Of a stretch of DNA of 64,000 nt, positions 61,801-64,000 are shown piece after piece (position 1 is the first letter of the stretch; each line of letters starts with the position of its first letter). The notes below the pieces were generated by a model that saw only the letters and a program-made list of their open reading frames with translations, was not told the DNA's origin and did not search any database. This DNA comes from Amblyornis subalaris (Eukaryota > Chordata > Aves > Passeriformes > Ptilonorhynchidae), in assembly GCA_018881555.1 (NCBI GenBank), contig JACAXG010000007.1, positions 5,904,643-5,968,642 on the forward strand, in the 5' to 3' direction. Made by a program: the position numbers and the translations under genes.

Positions 61801-64000
61801 TAGGCAACAGCCTCCCAGAGACTAGTCACAATTTTGAGAAATGTGTCAGGATTTGATTTCGCCTTATATGGAAGCANTAAGTTGCTTTAAAAATAGAAAT
61901 ATATTTATATGTTGTAGAAGGATGACATTCCAGGACACTGCATGATGAATAGGGTGCACTCATAGTGCTGGTAAGGGTGCTTCACAAATAAAGCAGTTAC
62001 ATCTGAAGAAACTGCCCANCTTTACAAGAGGGACTAAAGGTGAAGAAAAGTTGTCCAAAGGACAGTAGCTGCAAATAGAATACTTTTAAAAAAAATTCAT
62101 ATGTGAGCCAGATTCCTACCAAATCAAGGGATTTGTGAATAATGCAATATCAGCCACNACTGGCTGTTTTCATATCTGTTAGAGAGGCTGATACATAGCT
62201 CAAAATAGGATAGAATAAATTGTGCAAGAACTAAAATGGGATTTCTAGTAAGCAGGTTTTAAAATACGGTATGATTTTTTCTATTAGGATCTCCTTCAAC
62301 TGACAATGAAATTGAGAAGTAGAATGGAATAGATAGTGAAATATGTGATCTAATATTTCCAAGGAAAATCTTATTTGCTTGAACATGGCAGACAGCTTTT
62401 AAACAATATGAGCCAACTAAAATGATCAGTAAAATTTGGGTTTCCTCCTATACTGGGCATGAATGTTCCANTGGGTATGCTAACAACTGTGTAAAATTCA
62501 GTCTACTTCCCCATGAAGCTATGCCTGAAGTAGATATTAAAAGGAAACTGAATTATGGATTAGGATCTACTTTGGGGGGAAGAACTGAGAAGAACTCAGA
62601 TGTGAATAGAAACCAATATTTCATTGCCTAAAGATCAACTGTGTTAAAAATGGTGAGAAATTTAAAGCAGGATATAACTTTGAAAGAATCACCCTCAGGA
62701 GAGTATGCAGAACATCAGGACAGTAAACCTCCAACTGCCCTAAAAGAGCTTTTTTCAGGAGCTTAGTTACAGAAGTTTGTTTCCTCAAGGCAAGTTGTCA
62801 GTCAGCAAGTATTCTGTTCAAATANTTCTGAGTTTCTTGTGGATGGATGCACCAGAAGTTTAGAGACAGAAATGGCAAAGGTCGGTTCACGGGTGGAAGA
62901 ATATTTCAGACTACCTCATGCTTTCCAGCTTTGCCTAGCGCAGTCAGGGAAGTAAATACCTCTGTACATAAAAGAAGGTCATAACAACCACTGTGCTAGT
63001 GCCCTGCTATTTCAAACTCACAATGTTGACAGCATCCCCATGCCAACAGAAATGTGAATGAAATAGTGAGGAATAACTGCATTTATGAAAGGACTCTATT
63101 TGTCACCGTTTGGCTCTGCCACTGATATGCTGGTGGAGAAAATATTGCTGTTGAGAATTGCTGTCAGTGCCCAAAACCTCTGTGGCTAGTGACAGAATAA
63201 AAGTGGGAAAATTTTAGGAAACTGCTTTATAACCTGATCTTTGCTTTGAGAAATTGCCGCAGAGATCAGGTTCAGTAGAAACAGGGAAGTGCTACTCTGC
63301 CTAAAGACCATTCTCCTGAAGGGAAGACTTGATCCCAGAGTTCATGTAGCATGCAGTACAGACATTTCTGTTGTATTATGAAAGATTAATCTCTTTATAT
63401 AGATGCTTTATATTCCAGACAGGGCAGGTATCAATGTTCAAAGCAAGCCTAGTCTTTATTATAGCTTTTCTGTTCATGAAATGGATAGGATTTCTCCCTG
63501 TTTCTACTAAGCTAATGATGTTTTAGTCATTGGATGCTATCCCAATTGTCCAATCAATTGGTGCTGGAGAGAACTTTTATTTTATTGCTGGATTTGTAAA
63601 ATGGATGAGGAGAACTTTAGGGTGAGCTATCATTCCAGCCTGAGGAGAGCTAGAAGCACCACCTATCAGCCATACTGGGAAGAAATGAAACTGGACTTTT
63701 GCCTGGTTCAGGGGGCTCAAATTGGAAGTCCAAACAGTTCTGAAAGAATTATGTACTTTGAAGTAATGATAAGTAAATAAGTGGACCCTTTAGTGAATGC
63801 ACTGGGTGGAAATATATCTCCACTCCTCAGGATGATCAGGGCTGAGCAGAATTTAACAGAATTAAGGCAACACTTGTAAGGAGTATTTGGATTTCATAGA
63901 CAAAATTGAAAAAGTAGGATGATCCCAGAATTTATTTTTTCAGAACAAATATCTCAGTAGAGCAATCACTGTGTGATCACTTAAACTATCACAAGGAGGA
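55861..64000. other. Intergenic, upstream of PCDH18: no gene recognised
   Basis: AT-rich unique sequence with a short CA repeat near 56266-56281. No coding, RNA gene or young mobile element recognised. Confidence 0.55.

Overview
This is a vertebrate, almost certainly avian, genomic window. The evidence is interrupted coding sequence with GT-AG introns, a CpG-island promoter, no operons, and a sparse repeat complement dominated by CR1 retrotransposon 3' ends plus one bird-type LTR fragment. I cannot name the species.

I can support one protein-coding gene, PCDH18 (protocadherin-18, a delta-2 non-clustered protocadherin), on the minus strand. Its coding sequence is join(24571..25247, 29424..29587, 29738..29826, 30763..33243), read right to left. 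The four coding exons total 3411 bases, encode 1136 residues plus stop, and join in frame with canonical donors and acceptors. The large first exon encodes the signal peptide, the extracellular cadherin repeats, the transmembrane segment and the proximal tail. Exons 2 to 4 encode the rest of the cytoplasmic tail. A CpG island (about 33480-33860) lies just upstream and is the likely promoter. A poly(A) signal candidate lies about 245 bases past the stop codon.

Layout: 1-24.3 kb is downstream flank without a recognisable gene. It carries CR1 fragments at about 7.4, 8.6, 10.5 and 20.9 kb and an LTR fragment at 10.1 kb. 24.3-33.9 kb is PCDH18, whose 4.2-kb third intron holds a decayed LINE reverse-transcriptase fragment and a long polypyrimidine tract. 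33.9-64 kb is upstream flank without a recognisable gene. It carries a CR1 end at 39.8 kb, a probable LINE remnant at 55.7 kb, and several local duplications at 44.8, 47.8 and 52.3/52.7 kb. The pattern is that of a developmental gene in a gene desert, where distal regulatory sequence is expected but cannot be proved from one sequence.

I found no novel multi-gene system. The observations most worth following are a NAGNAG tandem acceptor at exon 2, a 90-codon open extension of exon 1 into intron 1, upstream ATGs in the presumed 5' leader, a glutamine run in the tail, diverged local duplications, and the absence of ambiguous bases from all coding exons.
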